The translations under genes and the position numbers were made by a program. A stretch of DNA of 64,000 nucleotides from NCBI GenBank assembly GCA_030645495.1, contig JAUSLV010000018.1:248001-312000 (forward strand), read 5' to 3'. Shown here piece after piece: positions 26,376 through 34,669 of this stretch. A model generated the notes under the pieces. That model searched no databases, was not told where the DNA came from, and saw nothing but the letters and a program-made list of their open reading frames with translations. The stretch is from Actinomycetota bacterium (lineage in GTDB: Bacteria; Actinomycetota; Acidimicrobiia; Acidimicrobiales; Ilumatobacteraceae). Position 1 is the stretch's first letter. Every line of letters starts with the position of its first letter.

Positions 26376-27274
26376 TGTGTGACGTGCTGGTCGCCCTACC
26401 CGCGGCGAGCGCGATCGGTGCGACGTTGTTCGCGAAGAACAGCGATCGGCCGCCGACCGAACGACAGGTGGTGGAGTGGTCGCCGGCGCGACGCGACAGT
26501 GGGCCGTTGCGCGCCACGCACCTGGAAGTGCCCGCGCACCCACACGCCACGCTGGCCTGCGTGCTGTCGCGCCCAGCGTGGGGCTGGGGTGCCGAGCACG
26601 GCGTGAACGAAGCTGGTGTGGCCATCGGCAACACCACCGTGTTCACCACGCTCGACCCGCGCGGCGCCATGGTGGGCCTCACCGGCATGGACCTCGTGCG
26701 CCTCGCTCTCGAGCGGGCCGCCTCAGCGGCTGCTGCGGTGGACACGATCACCGAGATGATCGCGCGGTTCGGGCAAGGGGGCAGCGGCCACGACCCGCTG
26801 CTGGTACCGCACGGCCGCCCCTACTGGAACGCGTTCCTCGTGGCCGACCCCACGACCGCGTTCGTGATCGACACCAGCGGCGGCGAGTGGGCCGTCGAGG
26901 CCGTCACCGGCGTGCGCGCCATCTCCAACCGCACCACGATCCCTGCCTTCGACGCGGCCCATCGCCACCCACGCCAACCCGTCGACCAGTTGGTGAACCC
27001 ACGCTGGCTGGCCTCGCAGCAGGTGCTGACGCAGCAGCCGGTGTCGGTGGAGGCGTTGGCCGCGCACCTGCGTTCGCACGACATGTTCGGCGCCGAGGGG
27101 TGGAGCGTGTGCATGCACGTGGAGGGCGTGGAGGCCACCACCGCCTCGATGATCGCCGCGCTGCGCCCCGATGGCGCCAGCGAGATCTGGGCCCTCACCG
27201 GCCATCCCTGCGAGCGCGAGTACACTCAGTTCGCATTCAGCGAAGCGCGCGATCATGATCTGGTGAACGTCTGA
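26375..27274 (+). CDS. C69/secernin-like Ntn hydrolase
   Basis: 299 residues; the ATG overlaps the previous stop (TGATG). It begins M-C-D-V-L-V-A, so Cys2 becomes the N-terminal nucleophile after Met removal, as in C69 dipeptidases and secernins. F-A-K-N-S-D-R-P-P-T-E, W-G-W-G-A-E-H-G-V-N-E-A-G-V-A-I-G-N and the late N-R-T-T-I match the family's active-site regions. Likely an amidohydrolase acting on a small amide or dipeptide. The malic enzyme starts at the base following its stop. Confidence 0.8.
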   Translation: MCDVLVALPAASAIGATLFAKNSDRPPTERQVVEWSPARRDSGPLRATHLEVPAHPHATLACVLSRPAWGWGAEHGVNEAGVAIGNTTVFTTLDPRGAMVGLTGMDLVRLALERAASAAAAVDTITEMIARFGQGGSGHDPLLVPHGRPYWNAFLVADPTTAFVIDTSGGEWAVEAVTGVRAISNRTTIPAFDAAHRHPRQPVDQLVNPRWLASQQVLTQQPVSVEALAAHLRSHDMFGAEGWSVCMHVEGVEATTASMIAALRPDGASEIWALTGHPCEREYTQFAFSEARDHDLVNV

Positions 27275-28948
27275 ATGTCAGGTGAGCTGATGCTGTCCGG
27301 CCACGAACTTCTGGGTAGTCGCTACCACAACAAGGGCACCGCCTTCACCTGCGAAGAGCGGACGAAGTTCGGTCTGCACGGTCTGATCCCACCGGTGGTC
27401 GAGGACTTGGCCACGCAGCTCCAGCGGGTTCGAACGGAGTTCGAGGCTGCCCACGGCGACCTGGCCCGGCACATCTTCCTGCGCACGTTGCAAGAGACGA
27501 ACTCGGTGCTGTTCTACCGGTTCCTCGCAGAGAACCTCGAGGAACTGTTGCCCATCGTGTACACGCCGACGGTGGGCTTCGCGTGCCAGCAGTGGTCGCG
27601 CACGTACCGGCGCGAGCACGGCCTGTATCTGTCCTGGCCGGATCGGCACCGCATCCCTGAGATGCTCGACAGTGCCCTCGGTGGGGGCGAGATCGATGTC
27701 GTCGTCGTCACCGACGGCGAGCGGGTGCTCGGCCTGGGCGACCTCGGCGCCGGTGGGATGGGTATTCCGATCGGCAAGCTGGCCTTGTACACCGCAGTCG
27801 GTGGTGTCGATCCCGAACGCACACTGCCGGTCTTCCTCGATGTCGGCACCGAGAACGAACAGTTGCTCTCCGACCCGCTGTACCTGGGCTGGCGGCAGCG
27901 CCGTGTTCGCGATGAGCAGTACGACGAATTGGTCGATGCGTTCGTCGCCGCGCTCAATGCCCGCTGCCCGGGCGTCGTGCTGCAGTGGGAAGACTTCGCC
28001 CAACGCAACGCGAATCGCCTGCTCGCTCGGCACCGCGAGGCGATCTGCTCGTTCAACGACGACATTCAAGGCACCGCCGCGGTCGCCGTTGCCGCGATCG
28101 TCGCCGGCATGCGCATCAACGAAATCGCGCTCGACGAACTGCGCCTGGTCATCGTCGGCGCAGGCTCCGCCGGTGTTGGCATCGCCCGCCAGGCCACCAG
28201 TGCCCTGATCGCTGCCGGTGTTCCCGAACCCGAAGCCCGGCGCCGCTGCTGGCTGGTGGACCGCTTCGGGCTGCTCCACGATCGCCTCGACGGGCTGCAG
28301 AGCTTCCAGCACGGCTACGTCCGCCCGTGGGAGGAAGTTGCCCACATGGCCGACCGAGAGGGGCATGTTCCGCTGCTGGAGGTCGTCACGCGCGCCGAAC
28401 CGCATGCGCTCGTCGGCGTCACTGGCCATCCAGGGCTGTTCACGGAAGCGGTGATTCGCGCGCAAGCCGCCACCGTTGCCCGGCCCATCGTGCTTCCGAT
28501 GTCGAACCCCACACCCCGCGCCGAGGCGATCCCCGCCGACGTGCTCGCGTGGACAGCCGGTCGAGCGCTGATCGGCACCGGCAGCCCGTTCGCCCCTGTC
28601 GCGGTGGGCGCGCGCACCGTCACCATCACCCAGGTCAACAACCTCTACCTGTTCCCCGGCCTCGGCCGTGGGCTCGTCGCCGTCGGTGCCACCAAGGTCA
28701 GCGACGCAATGCTCAGTGCGGCAGCCACGGCTATCGGCTCGGTCGTACACGAGGGCGATGCGAGCGGTCTGCTCCCGCCGCTGTCCGCCGTGGCAGCTGT
28801 CGCCGACACGGTGGCACTCGCAGTTGCGCGCCGAGCGGTTCTCGACGGCGACGCCAGACCGATCGGGGACGAAGCGATCGTCGAAGCGGTCGCCGCGTGC
28901 AAATGGACGCCGGCCTACCGATCGCTCGACGAAACAGCTGCGGATTGA
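27275..28948 (+). CDS. NAD(P)-dependent malic enzyme (large MaeA type)
   Basis: 557 residues, typical of the long malic enzymes. Key segments: I-V-Y-T-P-T-V-G (catalytic Tyr), G-L-G-D-L-G-A-G-G-M-G-I-P-I-G-K-L (catalytic Lys), F-N-D-D-I-Q-G-T-A (metal site), Rossmann I-V-G-A-G-S-A-G-V-G-I, and M-S-N-P-T near the end. It decarboxylates malate to pyruvate. The cofactor (NAD or NADP) is not assigned. Start taken at ATG 27275, immediately after the previous stop, although ATG 27290 is also possible. Confidence 0.92.
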   Translation: MSGELMLSGHELLGSRYHNKGTAFTCEERTKFGLHGLIPPVVEDLATQLQRVRTEFEAAHGDLARHIFLRTLQETNSVLFYRFLAENLEELLPIVYTPTVGFACQQWSRTYRREHGLYLSWPDRHRIPEMLDSALGGGEIDVVVVTDGERVLGLGDLGAGGMGIPIGKLALYTAVGGVDPERTLPVFLDVGTENEQLLSDPLYLGWRQRRVRDEQYDELVDAFVAALNARCPGVVLQWEDFAQRNANRLLARHREAICSFNDDIQGTAAVAVAAIVAGMRINEIALDELRLVIVGAGSAGVGIARQATSALIAAGVPEPEARRRCWLVDRFGLLHDRLDGLQSFQHGYVRPWEEVAHMADREGHVPLLEVVTRAEPHALVGVTGHPGLFTEAVIRAQAATVARPIVLPMSNPTPRAEAIPADVLAWTAGRALIGTGSPFAPVAVGARTVTITQVNNLYLFPGLGRGLVAVGATKVSDAMLSAAATAIGSVVHEGDASGLLPPLSAVAAVADTVALAVARRAVLDGDARPIGDEAIVEAVAACKWTPAYRSLDETAAD

Positions 28949-29085
28949 CTCGTCGGCCGCTGCCGACACGCGCTCACCCTGCACACGAACCACGGAATGT
29001 GTCGCGCCTGGCAGATCGTGAGGGGAGTACCCTAGGCACCTGGCGTGCCGGGAAGTCTGGTCGGCGATCACACAGGAGACCCCTC

Positions 29086-30387
29086 ATGGATCGCGTCCGT
29101 CGTCGCCCCCGTTCACCATTCGTCCGCATGTTGTCGCCGTTACGCGACTTCCTGGTCACCGAGTCAGCTGGCGCTCTGCTGATCGCCGTCGGGGCGGCGG
29201 CCGCTTTGGTGTGGGCCAACTCGCCCTGGGCCGCATCGTACGAGAGCTTCTGGTCGAGCAGGTTCTCGATCACCGCTGCCGGCCACACCCTCGATCTGGA
29301 TGTGCGCCACTGGCTCAACGATGGCTTGATGACCGTCTTCTTCCTCGTCGTCGGCTTGGAGATCAAGCGCGAGATGACGGACGGGCACCTGGCGACCCGC
29401 CGCTCGGCGGCTCTGCCGATGGTTGCCGCGGTCGGCGGGATGGTTGTCCCGGCGTTGATCTACCTCGCGATCGCCGGCGGCACGGCGTCACGGGGTTGGG
29501 CCATTCCGATGGCCACCGACATCGCCTTGGCGGTGGGCGTGCTGGCGGTGGCCGGCAGCAGGCTGCCGACGTCGCTGCGGGCCTTCTTGTTGGGGCTGGC
29601 GATCGTGGACGACATCGGCGCGATCGTGGTGATCGCCGCGGTCTACTCCACTGGGCTCTCGTGGGCCTGGCTGGGGGCGGCCGCCGTACTGTTGCTGGTC
29701 GTCGTGGCTGTTCGCTGGGCTGGTGTACACGCGCTCGTCGTCTACATCGGGTTGGGTTCGTTGGTGTGGCTCGCGATGCACGAAGCGGGGGTGCACCCCA
29801 CACTGGCCGGTGTGGCGCTCGGCCTGTTGGCGCCGTCGGTGCCGCGGTTGAGTGCGGAGTACATCGATGCCGACGATCTGGCCGATGTGTCGACCGCCGC
29901 AGCCGCGCACACGACCTCGGAGCTTGCGAAGGGATCGGTGTCGGTGGTGGAGTGGTTGCAGCACATGCTGCACCCGTGGACCAGCTATCTGATCGTGCCG
30001 GTCTTCGCGTTGGCCAATGCCGGCATCGAGATCTCCAACGATGGCCTCCGCGACGCGATCGGATCGCCCATCGCGTGGGGTGTCTTCGCCGGCTTGTTGT
30101 TGGGCAAGCCACTCGGCGTGGTCGGCGCGGTGCTCTTGTCGGTGCGCACCGGTGCGGTCGATGCGCCGCAGGGCACCCGCCGGGTGCAGTTGCTGGGCAT
30201 CGGCACCGCCGCCGGCATCGGCTTCACGGTGGCGATCTTCATCACCGAGTTGGCGCTACCGGATCCGGAGCAGCAGGCCAGCGCCAAGCTCGCGATCCTC
30301 GCCGCGTCGGTCGTGGCCGCTGCAGCATCAGCGATCATGCTGCGCCTCGGCCCCTCCACCGGCGCGCTCGATCAGGCCGAGGGTTGA
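29086..30387 (+). CDS. nhaA: Na+/H+ antiporter NhaA
   Basis: 433 residues from ATG 29086 with ACAGGAGAC upstream. It has about 11-12 hydrophobic segments. The hallmark sites are P-M-A-T-D-I-A-L-A-V-G-V-L-A and L-A-I-V-D-D-I-G-A-I-V-V-I-A, the twin Asp pair that binds Na+/H+. G-L-E-I-K-R-E-M and G-K-P-L-G-V also match. It exchanges Na+ for protons in pH and salt homeostasis. The 137 nt upstream hold no evident gene; I see no clear riboswitch. Confidence 0.93.
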   Translation: MDRVRRRPRSPFVRMLSPLRDFLVTESAGALLIAVGAAAALVWANSPWAASYESFWSSRFSITAAGHTLDLDVRHWLNDGLMTVFFLVVGLEIKREMTDGHLATRRSAALPMVAAVGGMVVPALIYLAIAGGTASRGWAIPMATDIALAVGVLAVAGSRLPTSLRAFLLGLAIVDDIGAIVVIAAVYSTGLSWAWLGAAAVLLLVVVAVRWAGVHALVVYIGLGSLVWLAMHEAGVHPTLAGVALGLLAPSVPRLSAEYIDADDLADVSTAAAAHTTSELAKGSVSVVEWLQHMLHPWTSYLIVPVFALANAGIEISNDGLRDAIGSPIAWGVFAGLLLGKPLGVVGAVLLSVRTGAVDAPQGTRRVQLLGIGTAAGIGFTVAIFITELALPDPEQQASAKLAILAASVVAAAASAIMLRLGPSTGALDQAEG

Positions 30388-30389
30388 AC

Positions 30390-30410
30390 GCCTGACGGCC
30401 GGGTTCAGGC
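30390..30410. terminator. weak hairpin between convergent nhaA and DapB-like genes
   Basis: 6-bp stem GCCTGA/TCAGGC with a 9-nt GC-rich loop, three bases after the nhaA stop and overlapping the stop of the DapB-like gene. Could act in both directions; the stem is short. Confidence 0.3.
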
Positions 30411-31205
30411 CACCACTTGGCTCAGTTCGGCGGCGGGTCTGGAGAAGTAGGGCAGCAACAGGTCTTCCATGCGGTAGAAGCCGTTGGGGAGGCCGACCAG
30501 GTGCTGTGCGGCGAACACCGCCCCATCGCCGAAGGCCTCGCGCGAGATGCTCTCGTGACGCAGACGCACGGTCTGGAACGGGAATCCGAACAGGATCTCG
30601 TGTGTCCCGATGATGCCTCCTGCGCGGATCACCTTCACAGAGTGGGGTTCCAACCCCAGGCCGTCGGCGAGGCGCAACGCTGTACCTGATACCTCTGCCT
30701 TGGACTTGAAATGCTCCTCGACGACCTCGACATCGGCGCACGGGGCGATGGTGCGCAGCGTCTGCGCGGCGAGCAACATGAAGTTGATACCGATGGTGAT
30801 GTTCGGCGACCACAGCATGCGAGTGCTGCAGGCCCAGCGATCGAAACGCACTGACATGTCCCAGTGGAACTTGGATACTGCGCACACGATCGACACACCC
30901 CGTGTGGCGGCCTCGTCCGCGTAGTAGTTCACTCCATCCGGTGACGAGAAGTCGATGATCGCATCGACAGGGTGCCGATCGAGCAGTTGTGCGGCGGTGA
31001 ACTCGCTACTGCTGTAGATCAGCCCCGGCTCTGTCGAGTCGACGCCGAGATACTCGGGCACCGAACGGTGCTCGAGCCGTGTGGATCGACGGACCACCCA
31101 TTCGAGACTCACGTCGGGGTTGTCGAGGATCACCGATGCTACGGACCTGCCGGTCTTGCCGAAGCCGATCAGGCCGACCTTCATGGTGGGTTGGTGCCAC
31201 GCCAT
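30405..31205 (-). CDS. divergent DapB-like NAD(P)-dependent reductase
   Basis: 266 residues from ATG 31205, four bases after the small upstream gene; ATG 31184 (M-K-V-G-L-I-G-F-G) is the alternative. It has a Rossmann motif G-F-G-K-T-G-R, D-F-S-S-P, S-P-N-I-T-I-G-I-N-F and G-G-I-I-G-T-H-E, as in 4-hydroxy-tetrahydrodipicolinate reductase. The DapB signature H-H-x-x-K-x-D-A-P-S-G-T-A appears as H-F-K-S-K-A-E-V-S-G-T-A, keeping the first His, the Lys and S-G-T-A but losing the second His and D-A-P. So it may be a paralogue with another substrate. Confidence 0.75.
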   Translation of the reverse strand: MAWHQPTMKVGLIGFGKTGRSVASVILDNPDVSLEWVVRRSTRLEHRSVPEYLGVDSTEPGLIYSSSEFTAAQLLDRHPVDAIIDFSSPDGVNYYADEAATRGVSIVCAVSKFHWDMSVRFDRWACSTRMLWSPNITIGINFMLLAAQTLRTIAPCADVEVVEEHFKSKAEVSGTALRLADGLGLEPHSVKVIRAGGIIGTHEILFGFPFQTVRLRHESISREAFGDGAVFAAQHLVGLPNGFYRMEDLLLPYFSRPAAELSQVVA

Positions 31206-31209
31206 GACG

Positions 31210-31338
31210 TCAGCGCCCCACCACGTCGAGCAGCAGGCGGAAGCCCGCGTACGCGAAGTATCCGATGAGGACGACGCTGGCCGATCGCTTCCCGTAGAGG
31301 GCCGACCGCGAGTGGTCAGTTCGGGATTCGCTGGACAT
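31210..31338 (-). CDS. putative 42-residue single-pass membrane protein
   Basis: ATG at 31338 to TGA at 31210, overlapping the upstream small gene by 23 nt and ending four bases before the DapB-like ATG. The polar N-terminus (about 18 residues, R/S/D-rich, ending G-K-R) precedes a hydrophobic stretch A-S-V-V-L-I-G-Y-F-A-Y-A-G-F-R-L-L-L. Position and spacing look like a genuine operon member. No homologue is recognised, and a chance frame is possible at this length. Confidence 0.45.
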   Translation of the reverse strand: MSSESRTDHSRSALYGKRSASVVLIGYFAYAGFRLLLDVVGR

Positions 31339-31690
31339 ATGACCTCATGGTGATGAGCGCATCGAGCAGTGAGTTGAGGTCGGCCACGTTGTCGACCTTC
31401 ATGGTGGCGCCGGGTGCGTGCGCGGCGACGGCGACGGCCAGATCGTGCTCACCCAGTTCGGCGAACAACACGCCTGCGCGTGTGCTGCCGCTGGCGATGA
31501 AACGAACCTCGCGCGGCTCGCGGACCCAGGCATCGAGTGGGTTGGGGCAGCCGCGCCGAACGGCGGTGGCGGGTAGCCGTTCAGCACGATGCAACATGGG
31601 ATCGAGCTGTTCGAGCGGCTCCGTATCGACGACGATCTCGAGTCGGTCGGCGACGGCCAGGTCGGTGAGACGATCGAAAAGCCATGACAT
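31316..31690 (-). CDS. hypothetical protein upstream of DapB-like gene
   Basis: 124 residues from ATG 31690, not recognised. Pattern: an amphipathic N-terminus, a central V-R-F-I-A-S-G-S-T-R-A-G-V-L-F-A-E-L segment (strand-helix), V-A-V-A-A-H-A-P-G-A-T-M-K-V-D and a C-terminal helix L-N-S-L-L-D-A-L-I-T-M-R-S-Y. No membrane segment. A frame of similar size on the other strand weakens the call, but the operon arrangement with the two genes downstream favours this one. Confidence 0.5.
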   Translation of the reverse strand: MSWLFDRLTDLAVADRLEIVVDTEPLEQLDPMLHRAERLPATAVRRGCPNPLDAWVREPREVRFIASGSTRAGVLFAELGEHDLAVAVAAHAPGATMKVDNVADLNSLLDALITMRSYVQRIPN

Positions 31691-31786
31691 CAGGGATGTG
31701 CCTGCGTTCGTGCCGGGTGCATGACCCGCACGCTCTCAGCCGTGTGTGACAGTTCTGTCGCGACGTCGTGCGGATCCCGCGCCGAA

Positions 31787-32341
31787 TCAGGCAGGGGTGA
31801 TGAGCGACGCGAAGTCGTCCCTGGACACCGAGCTCTCGGTCGAATCGCCCGACGGCAGCGGGACGACGACGGCGTCACCGTCGATCTCGAACCGCACGCG
31901 ACCGATGCCCCTCAGGTCGGTCAAGGTGTAGACGAGCTGTCCCAGCGCGAGCACCTGGTCTCCTGCAGGGATGTCGAGGAACTCCGCTGCCAACTGCACT
32001 ATCGCAGTGCCGCGAACCACCTCGGCGCCGGTGATCATCGCCGGGTCGGGGATCGCTGACCGCAGGCCACGTGCGCCCTCGGCGGGGGTCACCCCCGCTG
32101 CGTCAGTGGCGACAGCGGAGGCGGCGCCGGCGGGTCGGGGCACGCGTCGAACGATGGGCACGAGTACGTCGTCCTGGATGAACCACACCGTGATCGCCTC
32201 GACGGCGGGTTCGCCCCCTGCGGAGTCGGTCATGAGCGTCTGCGGCTGTTCATCGCCAGCGATCGGTTGCGGAGCGTCCTGCGTGGGGAACCCGCAGCCG
32301 ACCAGGAGGCAGCACACGGCGATCGTCGGCCAGCGCCGCAT
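31787..32341 (-). CDS. GerMN-domain lipoprotein (LpqB-like, short)
   Basis: 184 residues from ATG 32341, which overlaps the kinase stop (TGATG). A short signal peptide ends in a lipobox L-L-V-G-C-G (Cys about residue 17). The remaining ~150 residues resemble a GerMN/sporulation-type domain (I-T-V-W-F-I-Q-D-D-V-L-V-P; G-T-A-I-V-Q-L-A-A-E-F-L; L-A-L-G-Q-L-V-Y-T-L-T). Mycobacterial LpqB carries a GerMN domain plus a propeller and controls MtrB; this version is much shorter and lacks the propeller. Order regulator-kinase-lipoprotein is as in mtrAB-lpqB. Confidence 0.8.
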   Translation of the reverse strand: MRRWPTIAVCCLLVGCGFPTQDAPQPIAGDEQPQTLMTDSAGGEPAVEAITVWFIQDDVLVPIVRRVPRPAGAASAVATDAAGVTPAEGARGLRSAIPDPAMITGAEVVRGTAIVQLAAEFLDIPAGDQVLALGQLVYTLTDLRGIGRVRFEIDGDAVVVPLPSGDSTESSVSRDDFASLITPA

Positions 32342-33699
32342 CACGACCTCCCCGGGATCTCGACGACGAACCGTGCTCCACCTGAGGCGCTGTCCTCGAT
32401 CCACACCGCGCCACCGTCGAGGCGGACATACTCCTCCACCAACGACAGCCCCAGCCCCGTGCCCTTCGGATGGTCGGCCCCGGCGGTGGATGTGCCCCGA
32501 TGGAACCGCCCGAACACCGACTGTCGTTCGTGGGCCGGAATCCCCGGTCCCGCATCTTGCACCACCAGCCGCAGCGTGCTGCCGGCGCGACGGCACTCGA
32601 TCAGCGTGGCGCCACCGCCATAGCGGGCAGCGTTCTCCAGCAGATTGGCCACCACCCGTTCGAACCGCAGCGGGTTCACCTCGTGCACCACCGGAATAGC
32701 CACCGGCCCGACCAGAGCCGGCGACACCTCGTGCAACGCCGCCTGCCGCTCGACGATGGCGGACACATCCACCAACTCGTGTCGTACGTCCTCGCGCCCG
32801 GCATCGATCCTGGCCAGCTCCAACAGCTCGAGGGTCAGCTGGCGGAGGTGGTCGACCTGACCGGCGATGACGTCGATGGCAAATGCGGTGCGCTCGCCGT
32901 TGCCGGATCGCTGCGCGAGGGCCACCGCCGAGCTCATCGCTGTCAGCGGGGTGCGCAACTCGTGGCTGACGTCGGCGGTGAAACGTTGCTCGCGAGCGAT
33001 CCGCTGTTCGAGCGACTGCGCCATGGAGTTGAACGACTCGGCCACGGGGCGCAGATCTGGATCGTCGCCGACCTCCAGTCGCTGTTGGAGGTCGCCCTCG
33101 CTCATCGCCCGCGCAGACACCGCAACGGTGTCGAGCGGCCGCAACACGCGCCGTGACAACACCCAACCGGACAGCGCCCCCAACGCTGTCGTGATCGAGG
33201 CGACCGCCATCAACACGTAGGCAAGGGTGCGCAGCGTGCGTTCGTACTCGGTGGCCGTGACGAACTCGAAGTACACCGCATCCGCCTCGGGCACGGGGAT
33301 CCCAATGACGATGTACGGCACCTGGTTCACCACGATCCGCTGCGACTGCGCCGTACCCGCTCGGGTGGAATCGACCAGCGCCGGTGGCACGCGCGACTGG
33401 TCGAGATCGACAACGGCCGAGTACCACGTGTCGTGCACTTGCAAGACCGCGCGACCCCTGGTCTGCTCCAGTGCGGCCAGCACCTCCTTCTCGGTGCCAT
33501 CCGCCAGGCCGGACAGTTCGCCGCCCAACACCTGAGCGTGCAACACGGCCTGTTTCACGGCCAGCGACTGGCGTTGGTCGAGCAGGTACCAGCGGGCCAG
33601 CTGGTACGTGGAGAGGCTCAGCACCAGCGAGAGCACCAGGGCCAAGACGGCGAAGCCGGCTGCCGAACGGGCGCGCAGACCGCGTGGGAGCACCCTCAC
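32341..33699 (-). CDS. mtrB: MtrB-like sensor histidine kinase
   Basis: 452 residues from GTG 33699 (GTGA overlap with the regulator gene). Two membrane segments (residues ~15-35 and ~165-190) flank a ~125-residue sensor domain. HAMP domain (R-P-L-D-T-V-A), then H-box F-T-A-D-V-S-H-E-L-R-T-P-L, N-box N-L-L-E-N-A-A-R-Y and G1/G2 boxes D-A-G-P-G-I-P and G-T-G-L-G-L-S-L-V. In actinobacteria MtrB responds to cell division and cell-wall state, which is family knowledge. The assignment to MtrB rests on gene order with the LpqB-like lipoprotein. Confidence 0.85.
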   Translation of the reverse strand: MRVLPRGLRARSAAGFAVLALVLSLVLSLSTYQLARWYLLDQRQSLAVKQAVLHAQVLGGELSGLADGTEKEVLAALEQTRGRAVLQVHDTWYSAVVDLDQSRVPPALVDSTRAGTAQSQRIVVNQVPYIVIGIPVPEADAVYFEFVTATEYERTLRTLAYVLMAVASITTALGALSGWVLSRRVLRPLDTVAVSARAMSEGDLQQRLEVGDDPDLRPVAESFNSMAQSLEQRIAREQRFTADVSHELRTPLTAMSSAVALAQRSGNGERTAFAIDVIAGQVDHLRQLTLELLELARIDAGREDVRHELVDVSAIVERQAALHEVSPALVGPVAIPVVHEVNPLRFERVVANLLENAARYGGGATLIECRRAGSTLRLVVQDAGPGIPAHERQSVFGRFHRGTSTAGADHPKGTGLGLSLVEEYVRLDGGAVWIEDSASGGARFVVEIPGRS

Positions 33700-34382
33700 G
33701 ATGTTTCGCGGCTGATCTTGTAGCCCAATCCGCGCACTGTCACCAGCAGCAACGGCTCGGACGGGTCGACTTCGATCTTCGCCCGGAGCCGAGCGATGTG
33801 CGTGTCCACCAGGCGGCCGTCACCGCTGTAGTCGTAACCCCAGACGTGTTGCAGCAGTTGGTCGCGCGACCACACCCGGTTGGGGAACCGGGCGAGATGG
33901 CACAGCAACTGGAATTCGGTGCGGGTCAATGCCAAGAGTTCGCCATCGCGACGGGCGGTGCCCTCGGAGGGCAACACTTCGATGCTGCCTGCCCACAGCC
34001 GCTCGCCGTCGGGCTCGGCGGTGCGTCGGCGAAGCTGCACCCGCACGCGCGCCATCAACTCGCGATCGTTGAACGGCTTCGTAACATAGTCGTCGGCGCC
34101 GATCTCCAGACCCGTCACCACGTCGTGGCTGTCCTGCTGTGCCGTCACCATGATGACGGGCACGTTGCTCTTCCGGCGGATGTGACGACACACGTCGAAC
34201 CCGCTGACCCCAGGCAGGCGCACATCGAGCAGCACGAGATCGAACGTGTCGGCATCGAACCGCTCGACGGCCTGCGTGCCCGAGGAGGCTTCGACGACCT
34301 GCAGCGACTCGTCCTCGAGCAGCATTCGCAACAGCGTGCGAACCACCTCGTCGTCTTCCACCACGAGAACTCGGTCGGGCAT
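33696..34382 (-). CDS. mtrA: MtrA-like OmpR-family response regulator
   Basis: 228 residues from ATG 34382, chosen over GTG 34388 because GGCAGG lies about eight bases upstream. Receiver domain: V-E-D-D-E acidic pocket, phospho-acceptor in V-L-L-D-V-R-L-P-G, T-A-Q and K-P-F. C-terminal winged-helix (L-T-R-T-E-F-Q-L-L...V-W-G-Y-D-Y...R-L-R-A-K-I). Partner of the overlapping kinase gene. The 287 nt upstream, to the divergent ferritin-like gene, should hold both promoters. Confidence 0.88.
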   Translation of the reverse strand: MPDRVLVVEDDEVVRTLLRMLLEDESLQVVEASSGTQAVERFDADTFDLVLLDVRLPGVSGFDVCRHIRRKSNVPVIMVTAQQDSHDVVTGLEIGADDYVTKPFNDRELMARVRVQLRRRTAEPDGERLWAGSIEVLPSEGTARRDGELLALTRTEFQLLCHLARFPNRVWSRDQLLQHVWGYDYSGDGRLVDTHIARLRAKIEVDPSEPLLLVTVRGLGYKISRETS

Positions 34383-34669
34383 GATCACACCTGCCTTCAG
34401 GTCAACACGTCCAGAGCCGCCGCCGCGAGATTAACGCCGACGGGCAACCGGGCCGCCTCGCCGGTTCGAAGTGCGACCCTCATGAGGGGCGATCCCTCAC
34501 GGTCACGTCGCTCGTCATGACGAACAGGCTCACGGCGCGACGTGTCGACAGCGCCACGAAGGTGTGGCGATCGTGTGTCGACGGCGGGTGCTCGACGACC
34601 CCGACCGACGGCGTTACGGCGTTGGGTTACGCTCGCGGGACCCGAAACCCCGCCGCAGCGGAGCATGCC

